61,753 nt of DNA from RGIG4034 sp045628945 (GTDB lineage: Bacteria > Bacillota > Clostridia > Lachnospirales > Lachnospiraceae): positions 1 to 61,753 of the forward strand of contig JAZQQG010000018.1 in the NCBI GenBank assembly GCA_045628945.1, in the 5' to 3' direction. Below are positions 16,468 to 25,526 of this stretch, piece after piece. A program made the position numbers and the translations under genes. The notes below the pieces were generated by a model. It searched no databases. It saw only the letters and a program-made list of their open reading frames with translations, and was not told where the DNA came from. Every line of letters starts with the position of its first letter. The stretch's first letter is position 1.

Positions 16468-18402
16468 ATGATAACAAATTTATATGCAATTTCGGCGCTG
16501 GGGTATGCCCTGGTGCTGGTACTAATTTTGATTAGCGACCTACGGACCAAGATTCGCAGAAGCGGCTCTGAGCGAAGCTTTCGCATGCTGCTTGTGTGGG
16601 TAATCTTTTTCTGCCTGCAGGACATGGTTTGGGGCCTGTGCGCAGCCCATGTCATACCGGGAGAAAACGTCTTCTTTGGCAGTTCTACCGTGTTCCATAT
16701 CTCTACCGTGCTGACCACGTTCTTCTGGTTAAATTTCGTTCTGTCCTATCTGGAGAAATATATCAAACATCGTTATCGCTATCTGGTACTGGATTTCGGT
16801 GTAATTGTGTTTGAACTTGCAATCCTTCTCTGGAATCTGTTTGAGCCGGTCATGTTCCGCATCGAAGAGGGAATCTATGTGACGAAGGCGCTTCGTCCGC
16901 TGACCTTTGTGAATCAGTATATCGTCTATTTCCTGATTGGGGTTATTACACTGATTCTGGCAGTTCGCGAGAAGGGAAAAGAACATGAGACCTTCTTAAC
17001 CGTATTCTATTTTTCGCTGGCACCGATTCTGATGGGAGTCTTTCAACTTCTCTTTCCGGATGCTCCCTTCTATAGTCTTGGTTATTTCCTCGGCTGCTTC
17101 ATCGTACACCTCTTCCTGGTAGTGAGGGATCGCGAAAAGGAAGAAAAGAACGAGATGCTTCATTCGATTGCCAATACCTATTATTCCATGCATTTGATCG
17201 ATCTGGAGACCGATACCATGGAACGCATGATTGAGTCGGAGATTCTTACGCGGTTAATCGGAGATGCGAATCGTCCTCAGGAGATGATTAATCGTTCTTT
17301 CCGCGGAACCGTAAGCGAGGAGTATCAGGAGATTGTCATGCCCTTTGTGGACTTAACGGATATCTCGGAGCGGTTAAAAGATAGGACCAGTATTTCCTGC
17401 GAGTTTGTCGGTAAGAACTATGGTTGGACGCGTATCACCTTTGTGTCGGTGGAGAAGCAGGACGATGTCCAGAAGAAGATTATGCTGGTAACGCAGATTA
17501 TCGATGCGGAGAAGAAGAGCGAGATTGAATTGCTTTTCCGTTCCAACAACGATGAACTGACCGGTCTGTATAACCGTCGCGCTTATGCGGAAGAGATGTC
17601 GAAGCACAGGGACGAGGAACTCGAAGAAGACCTGGTGCTGGTTGCAATGGACGTCAACGAGTTGAAAATTATTAACGATACTCTGGGACATGAGGCGGGC
17701 GATGAGTTGCTTACCGGAGCCACAGACTGCATGAAGAAGTGCTTCAGCTCCTTTGGCAAAATCTATCGAACCGGCGGAGATGAATTCAATGCCATTCTCT
17801 ATGCATCAGACCGTCAGCTGGAAGAAATCAAGCAGGATTTCGAAGAGACGGTGCTTCGTTGGAGCGGTACGCTCGTTCGTGAGCTGTCCGTTTCCTGCGG
17901 CTATGTGCGCATTACCGAGGTTTCCGATCGGGATTTCCACGCGATGGCGCGCTTGGCGGATGAACGAATGTATGCGGCCAAGGCGGAATATTATCAGAAA
18001 AAAGGCGTAGACCGACGCGGTCAACGAGATGCGCATACCGCACTCTGCGCGCTGTATACGAAGATTCTGAAGATAAATCTGACCGACGATTCCTATCAGA
18101 TTGTCAATATGCTGGAAGAGGAACAGGCCAGAGAAAAGGGCTTCTCGAATAAGATTTCTGTTTGGCTCAGTGACTTTGGAAGATCCGGACAGGTGCATCC
18201 CGATGACCTGGACTATTATCTGGCGCAGACGGATTTAGACTATCTCAAAGGGTATTTCAAGGATAAGAGCTCGTTAAACCTGTTCTATCGTCGTATGATC
18301 GGAACGGAATATAAGCAGGTAATGTTGGAAATCATTCCTGCCGGGGATTACAGTGAGAAGAATCAGAGTCTTTTCCTGTATGTCAAAAATATAGATAAGT
18401 AA
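16468..18402 (+). CDS. Membrane-bound GGDEF-domain diguanylate cyclase with PAS-like flanks
   Basis: About 644 residues if the ATG at 16468 is used, which sits ~5 nt after GGGTGGG; ATG 16465 or an upstream TTG at 16420 are alternatives. The N-terminal ~225 residues contain about seven membrane spans. A PAS-like segment follows, then a GGDEF domain with the intact signature RTGGDEF near residue 436 and the substrate-binding NRRAY and NDTLGHEAGD stretches. It should make cyclic di-GMP. No RxxD inhibitory site is seen upstream of GGDEF, so product feedback through that site is unlikely. The last ~110 residues resemble another PAS-like domain. It heads an operon with a hybrid kinase and an HD-GYP protein. 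Confidence 0.88.
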   Translation: MITNLYAISALGYALVLVLILISDLRTKIRRSGSERSFRMLLVWVIFFCLQDMVWGLCAAHVIPGENVFFGSSTVFHISTVLTTFFWLNFVLSYLEKYIKHRYRYLVLDFGVIVFELAILLWNLFEPVMFRIEEGIYVTKALRPLTFVNQYIVYFLIGVITLILAVREKGKEHETFLTVFYFSLAPILMGVFQLLFPDAPFYSLGYFLGCFIVHLFLVVRDREKEEKNEMLHSIANTYYSMHLIDLETDTMERMIESEILTRLIGDANRPQEMINRSFRGTVSEEYQEIVMPFVDLTDISERLKDRTSISCEFVGKNYGWTRITFVSVEKQDDVQKKIMLVTQIIDAEKKSEIELLFRSNNDELTGLYNRRAYAEEMSKHRDEELEEDLVLVAMDVNELKIINDTLGHEAGDELLTGATDCMKKCFSSFGKIYRTGGDEFNAILYASDRQLEEIKQDFEETVLRWSGTLVRELSVSCGYVRITEVSDRDFHAMARLADERMYAAKAEYYQKKGVDRRGQRDAHTALCALYTKILKINLTDDSYQIVNMLEEEQAREKGFSNKISVWLSDFGRSGQVHPDDLDYYLAQTDLDYLKGYFKDKSSLNLFYRRMIGTEYKQVMLEIIPAGDYSEKNQSLFLYVKNIDK

Positions 18403-18415
18403 CGGATAGGAAAAA

Positions 18416-19339
18416 ATGATACTGTTGTTATTTACGACGGTTGCCCTGATGCTTGTATATATGTCCATCGGCTTTACCTTATGCAAGACGAAGTTGGCGA
18501 CCGTGGCCCATGTCAAAAGTCTGTCGGCCCTGCTCATCTACGTGCTGGGACCGTGTATGATTATCAATGCGTTCCTGAATCTGGACTATACGAAGGAGGG
18601 AATGCTTCGAATCGGCATCTATTTCGGAGTGTCGTTTCTGGTGCAGATGTTCTTTTTTGTGCTGCTGTATGCTGTGCTTCGAAGGAAACTTCAGGATGCC
18701 AGATATCGCATTCTGTCCATCGGAGCGACGTTGGGCAATGTCGGCTTCCTGGGGATGCCGGTCATTGCGAGTGTATTTCCGAACGAACCGATTGTTCTGT
18801 GCTACAGCTCCATTAATGTCGTAACCATGAACCTGATTGTCTTTACCGTCGGCGTGTTCATGATTACGAATGACCGAAAATATATCTCGGTTAAGAATGC
18901 GATTCTCAATCCAACCACGATTGCGTTGCTGATTGCGCTTCCGCTGTTTTTCTTCCGGGTAAAATTCCCGACGGAGATTGCGGGCGCCATTACGCTGCTT
19001 GCCAAAATGGTAACGCCGATGTGCATGATTATTCTCGGAATGCGTTTGGCGGCGGCCAAGCTTCGTGCTCTTTTTACCAGAGGATTCATCTATGTGACGT
19101 CGTTACTGAAGTTGGTGGTGTTTCCGGTGGTGGCGTTTTTGCTGGTTCATTGGATTCCGTGGCTGGATGATATGCTTAAAACGACGATTGTGGTGCTTGC
19201 CATGACGCCCACCGGGGCCATTGTAGAGTCTTTGGCGGAGCTTCATGAATGTGAGCAGGAATTTGCGGCAAATGTTGTGCTGGTGACGACGATTCTCAGT
19301 GTTATTACCATTCCGGTGATGACATTGCTGTTGGTATAG
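18416..19339 (+). CDS. AEC-family (auxin efflux carrier-like) transporter
   Basis: A 307-residue membrane protein with about ten hydrophobic spans in two halves. The segments LIYVLGPCMIINAF and ATLGNVGFLGMPV, the latter in the first half, and CMIILGMRLAA in the second, are characteristic of the AEC permease family, whose bacterial members move malate or other small organic acids. It begins 13 nt after the GGDEF stop and is co-oriented with the kinase gene, so it probably belongs to the same transcript. Its substrate is unknown; it might import or export a compound sensed by the kinase. Confidence 0.88.
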   Translation: MILLLFTTVALMLVYMSIGFTLCKTKLATVAHVKSLSALLIYVLGPCMIINAFLNLDYTKEGMLRIGIYFGVSFLVQMFFFVLLYAVLRRKLQDARYRILSIGATLGNVGFLGMPVIASVFPNEPIVLCYSSINVVTMNLIVFTVGVFMITNDRKYISVKNAILNPTTIALLIALPLFFFRVKFPTEIAGAITLLAKMVTPMCMIILGMRLAAAKLRALFTRGFIYVTSLLKLVVFPVVAFLLVHWIPWLDDMLKTTIVVLAMTPTGAIVESLAELHECEQEFAANVVLVTTILSVITIPVMTLLLV

Positions 19340-19354
19340 TGAAGAGGTGACGAT

Positions 19355-21934
19355 GTGGGAATGCTGTTGAGCGTTTCGCTGATTATGATAGGGACCCTGG
19401 CAATCAGCCTTGGTGTACACTACTATCACAGTGAAAAGAATATTCGAATCGATATGCTGGCGATGGGAATCGCCGCGGGAATCTGGGGCATTGGCTACGG
19501 CGTTCTTGGTTTGTGCGATAATTTTGCGATGGCATCGGTTTTCCGCCGCATCGGTCTGGCCGGTGTTGACCTGTTCATGGTTGCGGAGACGTTGCTCTAT
19601 TTTGCACGCTTGGATATCCCGAAAAAAGTTCACGGGTTGATTCATCTCATCTACACGGGACTTATGCTGCTTGATTGGTTCTGGTTCGGTGCGGATGGTG
19701 TGGATCTCTTTATTCGAAAGAAGAATTGGACGACCTGGCAGGGCGTGCAGTGCCCTGCACGAATCTATCATAATATCTTTATTGCCTTCATTACGGTATC
19801 GATGTTCTGTTTTGCCACTGTCTGGTATCGAAAGATGACCCTTCGAAGAGATCGTGCCTTCCTTCGCAGACTCTATATTGCCAACTTTGCTTTGTTACTG
19901 AGTATCGTTCCGGATACGGTGATTGTGCTTCGTGGTGCCGATGCGATTCCGACCTCGGCTCTGGGGGCAATCTTTACATTCCTTCTCATCTATGAAGCAG
20001 CAAGAAAGTACAATGGATTCTCGGTGTCCCAAAAGAATATGATGGACTATATCGAGAATACCATCCATGCCGGAATTATTGTATTGGACAGTGATTTTAA
20101 CACGGTTCATATGAACGGATATGCCCAGGAATACTTGGAATGTGAGGAGAATGCTTACTGGGATACGCTGTTTGAAATCGAGAACCCGCAGGAACTTTTG
20201 AATAAGGCTCTGCAGGAAGGCTTTTGTGAGACAAAGTGCAAGACGAAGACCGGACAGAGATTCTTACTGAACATCTCCGTTGCCTGGGATAATTATCATG
20301 CGCCCTTCGGTTATGTCGGCGTAATCTATGATATCAGCCGCGAGGAGGAACTTCTGCATTTGGCGGAGGCGGCGAATCGAGCGAAGAGTGAATTCCTGGC
20401 CAGTATGTCCCACGAGATTCGTACCCCGATTAACGTTGTGCTCGGCATGAATGAGATGATTGAGCGTGACAGTACGGATCCTGCCATTCTGGAATATTCG
20501 GGAAATATTCGAACCGCCGGCAAGATGTTGTTAACGCAGATGAATGATATTCTGGATCTCGTGACGTTAGACTCCGACGAGATTCATATCGTGGAACGAA
20601 AGTATTCCACTACGGCCATGATCGAAGAGTACAGCAACATGTGTACGATGGAGGCGGAGAGCCGCAATCTGAAGTTCCATCTTCAGGTGGATGAGCAGAT
20701 GCCGGTGGAACTCATCGGTGATGAGGTACATGTTCGCCAGATCATTCTGAATCTGATTACCAATGCGATGAAATATACTCATTCTGGAAGCGTTTCGCTG
20801 TTCTTCGGCGGCGCCTATCTGGACGGAGGATATCACCTGCAGGTGATGGTGCAGGATACCGGAATCGGTATTCGCAAGGAAGATGTTAAGATGATTTTCG
20901 ATCCCTTCGGCCGTGTGGAGCAGGTGAAGAACAGCTCCATTCAGGGAACCGGGGTGGGACTTTCCATTGTGCAGAAACTGATTCAACTGATGGATGGTCA
21001 GATTGAAGTGGAATCGACTCCGGGACAGGGCAGTACCTTCACGGTTACCATTCCCCAGTTAATCGGAGCGGAAAAGACCATCGCGCAACAGAAGGATGAG
21101 GATGCGATGGAAGCCCTGGTACCGGCACAGGAGAAACGGGCGATGCTTCGCACGCTTACCGGAAGAATTCTGGTGGTGGATGATATGGCGATGAACATCA
21201 AGCTGGTCCGCACCTATCTGAAGGATTGCAAGTTAAAGGTAGACTCCGCCGAGAACGGGCAGGATGCGCTGGAGAAGGCTTATGTGACGGAATATGATCT
21301 GATTCTGATGGACCATATGATGCCGGTGCTGGATGGAATCGAGGCGCTGCATCGTATTCGGGAGGACGCTTCGAATCCGAACCATGCGACGCCGATCGTC
21401 GTATTGACGGCCAACGTATCCAACGGTATTGAAGAGAAATATTATCGCGAGGGCTTTGATGCTTATCTGTCCAAGCCGTTAGCGGCAGCAAAATTAACCG
21501 ACATCATCCTGCAGTATGTCAAGGGTGACATGATGGGAGAGAATCCCGAGGAACCTTCTACTGCACAACCGGAGCTTCCGAAGACAGAGGATACTCTTTT
21601 GGCAAGATTGGATTTCCTGAATCTGACCAATGCAATGCAGTATTGTGCGAACCAGGTCTCCTTCCTCCATGAGATTCTGATTGAATACGTAAACTCTAAC
21701 AAGATGGGAGAGATTGAAGATGCCTATCGGGAAGAACGGTGGGCGGATTATGAACGTCTGGTACACGGGGTAAAGAGTATGTCTTATACCATCGGTGCAG
21801 ATGACGTGGCAGAACTTGCTTATGCGCTGGAACTGGCACAGAAACGAGATGACATCCCTTATATTCTGGAACATCACGAAGCATTTCTTCGCGACTATAA
21901 GATTCGAATCGAGCATATCCGCAAGGAGGTATAG
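19355..21934 (+). CDS. Hybrid sensor histidine kinase with 7TM input, PAS, REC and Hpt domains
   Basis: An 859-residue signal-relay protein. The GTG at 19355 has GAAGAGGTG just upstream; ATG 19361 is an alternative. The N-terminal ~220 residues contain about seven membrane spans. A PAS domain follows, then HisKA with the phosphorylated His353 in SHEIRTP, an HATPase with N box NAMKYT, DTGIGI and GTGVGLSI, a REC domain with phospho-acceptor Asp653 (LMDHMMP) and Lys in SKPL, and a C-terminal Hpt with likely His804 in VHGVKSM. All four relay sites are present in one chain. The next gene, 4 nt on, has its own REC domain and is the clear candidate output. Confidence 0.93.
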   Translation: MGMLLSVSLIMIGTLAISLGVHYYHSEKNIRIDMLAMGIAAGIWGIGYGVLGLCDNFAMASVFRRIGLAGVDLFMVAETLLYFARLDIPKKVHGLIHLIYTGLMLLDWFWFGADGVDLFIRKKNWTTWQGVQCPARIYHNIFIAFITVSMFCFATVWYRKMTLRRDRAFLRRLYIANFALLLSIVPDTVIVLRGADAIPTSALGAIFTFLLIYEAARKYNGFSVSQKNMMDYIENTIHAGIIVLDSDFNTVHMNGYAQEYLECEENAYWDTLFEIENPQELLNKALQEGFCETKCKTKTGQRFLLNISVAWDNYHAPFGYVGVIYDISREEELLHLAEAANRAKSEFLASMSHEIRTPINVVLGMNEMIERDSTDPAILEYSGNIRTAGKMLLTQMNDILDLVTLDSDEIHIVERKYSTTAMIEEYSNMCTMEAESRNLKFHLQVDEQMPVELIGDEVHVRQIILNLITNAMKYTHSGSVSLFFGGAYLDGGYHLQVMVQDTGIGIRKEDVKMIFDPFGRVEQVKNSSIQGTGVGLSIVQKLIQLMDGQIEVESTPGQGSTFTVTIPQLIGAEKTIAQQKDEDAMEALVPAQEKRAMLRTLTGRILVVDDMAMNIKLVRTYLKDCKLKVDSAENGQDALEKAYVTEYDLILMDHMMPVLDGIEALHRIREDASNPNHATPIVVLTANVSNGIEEKYYREGFDAYLSKPLAAAKLTDIILQYVKGDMMGENPEEPSTAQPELPKTEDTLLARLDFLNLTNAMQYCANQVSFLHEILIEYVNSNKMGEIEDAYREERWADYERLVHGVKSMSYTIGADDVAELAYALELAQKRDDIPYILEHHEAFLRDYKIRIEHIRKEV

Positions 21935-21938
21935 TTAG

Positions 21939-23378
21939 ATGAGATTTGTCCCTACAGCGTCCGTCGAACCGGGCATGGTGGTTGGACGGGATATTGTCAC
22001 CAAGAAGACGGCGGCAATGGTGAAAAAAGGTGTCGTGTTAATGAACGACCACATTCAGTATCTGGAGACACACGGGTATCTGGGTGTGTATATTTCGGAT
22101 GCTCTCTCGGAAGATATTCAGGTGAAGTCGGCAATCAGCGATGCACTGATGCGGGAGAGTATCGACGCAATCGCCGGGGAGGATGTGGACGCAATCATTG
22201 CGGCATCCACCAAGATGGTTACCGAGCTGATGAACGATGACGAGATGAGTCTTGACCTGATCGATTTAAGAAGCTACGACGATTACACCTATCATCATTC
22301 GCTGAATGTGGCCCTCTACTCCGTTGCAATCGGTAAGCAGATGGGACTTCTTCCGGATAAGCTGAATCATCTGTCCTTAGCGGCACTGGCCCATGACCTG
22401 GGCAAGATGCATATTCCGGCGGAGCTTTTGAACAAGCCGGGCAAAATCAGCGATGAAGAATATGAACTGATCAAGTCACATCCGCAGCTTTCGATTGATG
22501 TACTGACCAGGAGCAATACGGTCTCTGCGGTGGTAAAACAGGCAATTCTTTTACATCATGAGAATGAAAACGGAAGCGGATATCCTCTGCATAAGCAGGG
22601 GGATGAGATTCCGCTTCTTGCCAAGATTATTCACGCGGCAGACGTGTTTGATGCGCTGACCAGCCGCAGACCTTATAAGGAGCCTTATGCTCCGGCGGCG
22701 GCCTTTGAATATCTGAAGGGTGGTTGCGATATTCTTTTTGACCGTAAGGTAGTCGAAGCGATGCTCCATATCATCCCGGCCTATCCTCCCGGAACCGACG
22801 TAAAACTCTCGGACGGACGGGATGCCATTGTGGTAGGCCATAGCGGAGACGTGCTTCGCCCGAAGGTGAAGATTACCTATGACGGTCAGATTATCGACCT
22901 GATGCATCCGATTAACCGTTCCATCGTCATCGTGGATTCGTCCCTTGCGAAGTCCTCCGAGGAAAGCCGAGTAACGGCGTTGAATGAGAAGCGGAATCAT
23001 GCAACGGCCAAGCCGCGTATTATAGTGGTGGATGACATGATGGTATCCATTCTGCAGACGAAGATGGCGTTGGGAGAGGATTTTGAGATTCTGCAGGCCC
23101 AGAGTGGTTTGGATGCGCTGGATTTGTTAAAAAATAAGCCGAGTCCCGACCTGTTCATTATCGACATCGAGATGCCGAATATGGATGGCCATTCTCTTGC
23201 ACGAACCCTTCATAATAAGGGATACGATGCCCCGATTATCTTTTTGACGGCCCGCGCGGACAAGGAAACGGTTATGAAGTGTATTGCAATCGGCGCCACG
23301 GATTATATTGTGAAGCCTGCACTTCCGGTATATTTAAGAGAGCGTGTGAATATTGCACTGAACATCGAAAGAGAGTAA
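21939..23378 (+). CDS. HD-GYP domain cyclic-di-GMP phosphodiesterase with C-terminal REC domain
   Basis: A 479-residue protein. Residues ~1-110 resemble the N-terminal domain found before HD-GYP. The HD-GYP core (about 110-330) has HH, the HD pair His152-Asp153 in AHDLGK, and HHENENGSGYP, where the usual Asp of the DGSGYP part is Asn. The C-terminal REC domain has Asp409 in IIDIEMP and Lys in VKPA. Most response-regulator HD-GYP proteins, such as RpfG, carry REC at the N-terminus, so the order here is reversed. It starts 4 nt after the hybrid kinase, and the pair probably forms a relay that controls cyclic di-GMP breakdown. Confidence 0.92.
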   Translation: MRFVPTASVEPGMVVGRDIVTKKTAAMVKKGVVLMNDHIQYLETHGYLGVYISDALSEDIQVKSAISDALMRESIDAIAGEDVDAIIAASTKMVTELMNDDEMSLDLIDLRSYDDYTYHHSLNVALYSVAIGKQMGLLPDKLNHLSLAALAHDLGKMHIPAELLNKPGKISDEEYELIKSHPQLSIDVLTRSNTVSAVVKQAILLHHENENGSGYPLHKQGDEIPLLAKIIHAADVFDALTSRRPYKEPYAPAAAFEYLKGGCDILFDRKVVEAMLHIIPAYPPGTDVKLSDGRDAIVVGHSGDVLRPKVKITYDGQIIDLMHPINRSIVIVDSSLAKSSEESRVTALNEKRNHATAKPRIIVVDDMMVSILQTKMALGEDFEILQAQSGLDALDLLKNKPSPDLFIIDIEMPNMDGHSLARTLHNKGYDAPIIFLTARADKETVMKCIAIGATDYIVKPALPVYLRERVNIALNIERE

Positions 23379-23383
23379 TTGAG

Positions 23384-23830
23384 ATGAAGAATTCACAGTA
23401 TCGTAGTGGAATTAATGTGATGTTGGTCAACCTTTTCAACCATGTGATGGAGGTTGAGGGCCGCAGCATCATTACGGAAGAATTTAAGGATATTACGAAC
23501 AACGATATGCACATCATCGAGGCGGTCGGAATTGAGGAACCTCGTAAGATGTCGGATATTGCCAAACGACTGGGGGTCACGGTCGGCACACTGACGACGA
23601 ATATGAACGGCCTGGAGAAAAAAGGATATATCGAACGACGCCGCAGCGAAGAGGACAAACGCGTGGTCTACATTATTTTGCTGGAGCGCGGTCGCAAGGC
23701 CTTTTTCCATCACAAGGACTATCATAAGAATATGGTTCAGGCGGCGGTGGAAGGACTTGACGAGAATGAACGCCGTATGTTATATCAGTGTCTGGAGAAA
23801 TTAGACCGATTTTTTACACCCAATGAGTAA
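23384..23830 (+). CDS. MarR-family transcriptional regulator
   Basis: A 148-residue winged-helix protein. The start at 23384 is 5 nt after the HD-GYP stop; a longer frame from 23279 would sit inside that gene and is rejected. The DNA-binding core reads MSDIAKRLGVTVGTLT followed by NGLEKKGYIERRRSEEDKR, the standard MarR helix and wing with the DxR wing motif. It is the last regulator of the operon. Its ligand and targets cannot be read from the sequence. Confidence 0.92.
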   Translation: MKNSQYRSGINVMLVNLFNHVMEVEGRSIITEEFKDITNNDMHIIEAVGIEEPRKMSDIAKRLGVTVGTLTTNMNGLEKKGYIERRRSEEDKRVVYIILLERGRKAFFHHKDYHKNMVQAAVEGLDENERRMLYQCLEKLDRFFTPNE

Positions 23831-23863
23831 TTGTTGGGTGTTTTCTACGAAGGAGGAACTCAA

Positions 23864-24388
23864 ATGCGTAAAAAAAGAACCTGTGTGCTTGCCGCGTTGC
23901 TTGCGGTTTTCCTGGGACTAACCTGTTTCGGCTGCGGATTTTCGGTTGGCGTGAAGACGGAGGGGCAGAAGGAGCTTTTTCCGGATCGCCAGAAGAGTGG
24001 AACGGGAGTCCATGCAAGCTCCCATCTCGGATATGATTATCGTCTGAGCGATGACTATGGTCACATGATGATCTATGTGGACACCTCAGAGGGACATCGT
24101 CTGGAGGTGACCAACAACCCTACCGGCTTCCAGATATTGGATCGGGACGGTCAGGTTGCTCTCTATGCCGTATGTATGGAGTCGGAGGCATATGAGGCCT
24201 TTGCATCCCTTTGTACCGAGAAAAAGACCATCAACGGTCGCGAATTCTTCTATAGGTACAACGAAGGTGACGGAAGCATGGATGTCTGTACGTCCCTTAC
24301 GGACTTAGGGGTGACGTGCGGTCTGATTATGGAGGTACATGACGGCGCGTACGACAACTTCTCGTTGGTGGCTTTTCGTAAGAACTAA
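23864..24388 (+). CDS. Small putative lipoprotein, unknown function
   Basis: A 174-residue exported protein. The ATG at 23864 follows GAAGGAGG with ideal spacing. The signal has RKKR, a hydrophobic run and a CFGC site, a weak lipobox (Cys at -3) but probably still a lipoprotein. The mature part has no recognised domain; it has several Tyr/Gly-rich short strands and looks beta-rich. It lies 33 nt after the MarR gene, so it may be a surface member of the same regulon. Confidence 0.75.
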   Translation: MRKKRTCVLAALLAVFLGLTCFGCGFSVGVKTEGQKELFPDRQKSGTGVHASSHLGYDYRLSDDYGHMMIYVDTSEGHRLEVTNNPTGFQILDRDGQVALYAVCMESEAYEAFASLCTEKKTINGREFFYRYNEGDGSMDVCTSLTDLGVTCGLIMEVHDGAYDNFSLVAFRKN

Positions 24389-24420
24389 GGGGGAAAAGAG
24401 TATTCTTTTCCGAGGAAATA

Positions 24421-24466
24421 TGGTATAATAAGCACGGTGTTTCGAGATTCGGGACACCGTGTTTTT
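24421..24466 (+). promoter_or_regulatory. Extended -10 promoter overlapping a hairpin with T-run, upstream of the SPFH gene
   Basis: TGGTATAAT (24421-24429) is an extended -10. Four bases later CACGGTGT (24433-24440) pairs with ACACCGTG (24454-24461), and TTTTT follows. The hairpin probably terminates transcription from the operon on its left, while the -10 just before it would start a transcript whose own 5' end is that hairpin. No clear -35 is visible. Confidence 0.6.
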
Positions 24467-24503
24467 GCGTAAATGAATTCAGAGAGTAATAGGAGGAAAA
24501 AAC

Positions 24504-25433
24504 ATGGATACGAATACGATTATTATTATCGCCGTGTGTGTACTGCTCGTGCTGATTATTCTGGGGAAAGCGATTAAGATTGTACCTCAGCAGTATGCGT
24601 ATGTCATTGAGCGTTTGGGGAAGTATTCTTCAACGAAGGAAGCAGGATTGAACTTCATCATCCCCTTCTTCGACAAGATTTCCCGAAAGGTCAACTTAAA
24701 GGAACAGGTTGCGGACTTCCCGCCTCAGCCGGTAATTACCAAGGATAACGTAACGATGCAGATCGATACCGTTGTCTATTACAAGATCATTGACTCCCGT
24801 CTGTATACCTACGGTGTGGAGAATCCGATGAATGCAATTGAGAACCTGACGGCAACGACCTTACGTAATATCGTCGGCGATATGGAACTGGACGAGACCT
24901 TAACCAGCCGTGATACGGTAAATGCGAAGCTTTGCGCAACCATCGACGAGGCAACCGATCCTTGGGGAATTAAGGTGAACCGTGTTGAGTTAAAGAATAT
25001 CATGCCGCCTCATTCCATTCAGGAAGCCATGGAGAAGCAGATGAAGGCAGAGCGTGAGAGACGTGAGTCCATTCTGGTAGCAGAGGGTGAGAAGAAATCC
25101 GCCATCTTGCGTGCCGAAGGTGAGAAGGAATCTGCAGTGCTTCGTGCGGAGGCACAGAAGATTGAGTTAATCAAGGAAGCAGAGGGTCATGCGGAGAGTA
25201 TTCTTCTGCATAAGAAGGCAGAAGCGGAAGGTATTCTGCTTGTGAAGGAAGCCGATGCGGAAGGTGTGAACAAACTTCGTGCGGCCGGTTTAAGCAATGA
25301 GGATATCATCAAGCTTCGCAGTTTAGAGGCTTATATCGCAGGGGCCAACGGACAGGCAACGAAGATTGTTGTTCCTTCCGAGATTGCCTCCCTTGCAGGA
25401 CTCGCAACCGCTGTCAAAGAGACCGTGAAGTAA
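24504..25433 (+). CDS. SPFH/stomatin-like membrane protein (QmcA type)
   Basis: A 309-residue protein with one N-terminal membrane span (residues ~4-22), then the PHB/SPFH domain with QPVITKDNV, VYYKI and ATTLRNIVG, all typical of stomatin/QmcA. From about residue 180 there is a long Ala/Glu-rich coiled coil with repeated AEGEKxS units. Such proteins form large membrane-bound rings that organise membrane domains and can regulate proteases. No NfeD partner gene is adjacent. A good ribosome binding site (AGGAGG) precedes the ATG. Confidence 0.93.
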   Translation: MDTNTIIIIAVCVLLVLIILGKAIKIVPQQYAYVIERLGKYSSTKEAGLNFIIPFFDKISRKVNLKEQVADFPPQPVITKDNVTMQIDTVVYYKIIDSRLYTYGVENPMNAIENLTATTLRNIVGDMELDETLTSRDTVNAKLCATIDEATDPWGIKVNRVELKNIMPPHSIQEAMEKQMKAERERRESILVAEGEKKSAILRAEGEKESAVLRAEAQKIELIKEAEGHAESILLHKKAEAEGILLVKEADAEGVNKLRAAGLSNEDIIKLRSLEAYIAGANGQATKIVVPSEIASLAGLATAVKETVK

Positions 25434-25453
25434 TATCGATATTGTATGAATGC

Positions 25454-25486
25454 GAGGACCTTACCCTGTGGGTACGGTCCTCTTCT
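25454..25486 (+). terminator. Probable terminator after the SPFH gene
   Basis: GAGGACC (25454-25460) pairs with GGTCCTC (25476-25482), with an inner ACCC/GGGT pairing. The T-run after it is weak (TCTAATCTTTTT), so termination may be partial. Confidence 0.6.
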
Positions 25487-25526
25487 AATCTTTTTACCCT
25501 TGCGGTAAGCATTAGGAGGTAATCCC

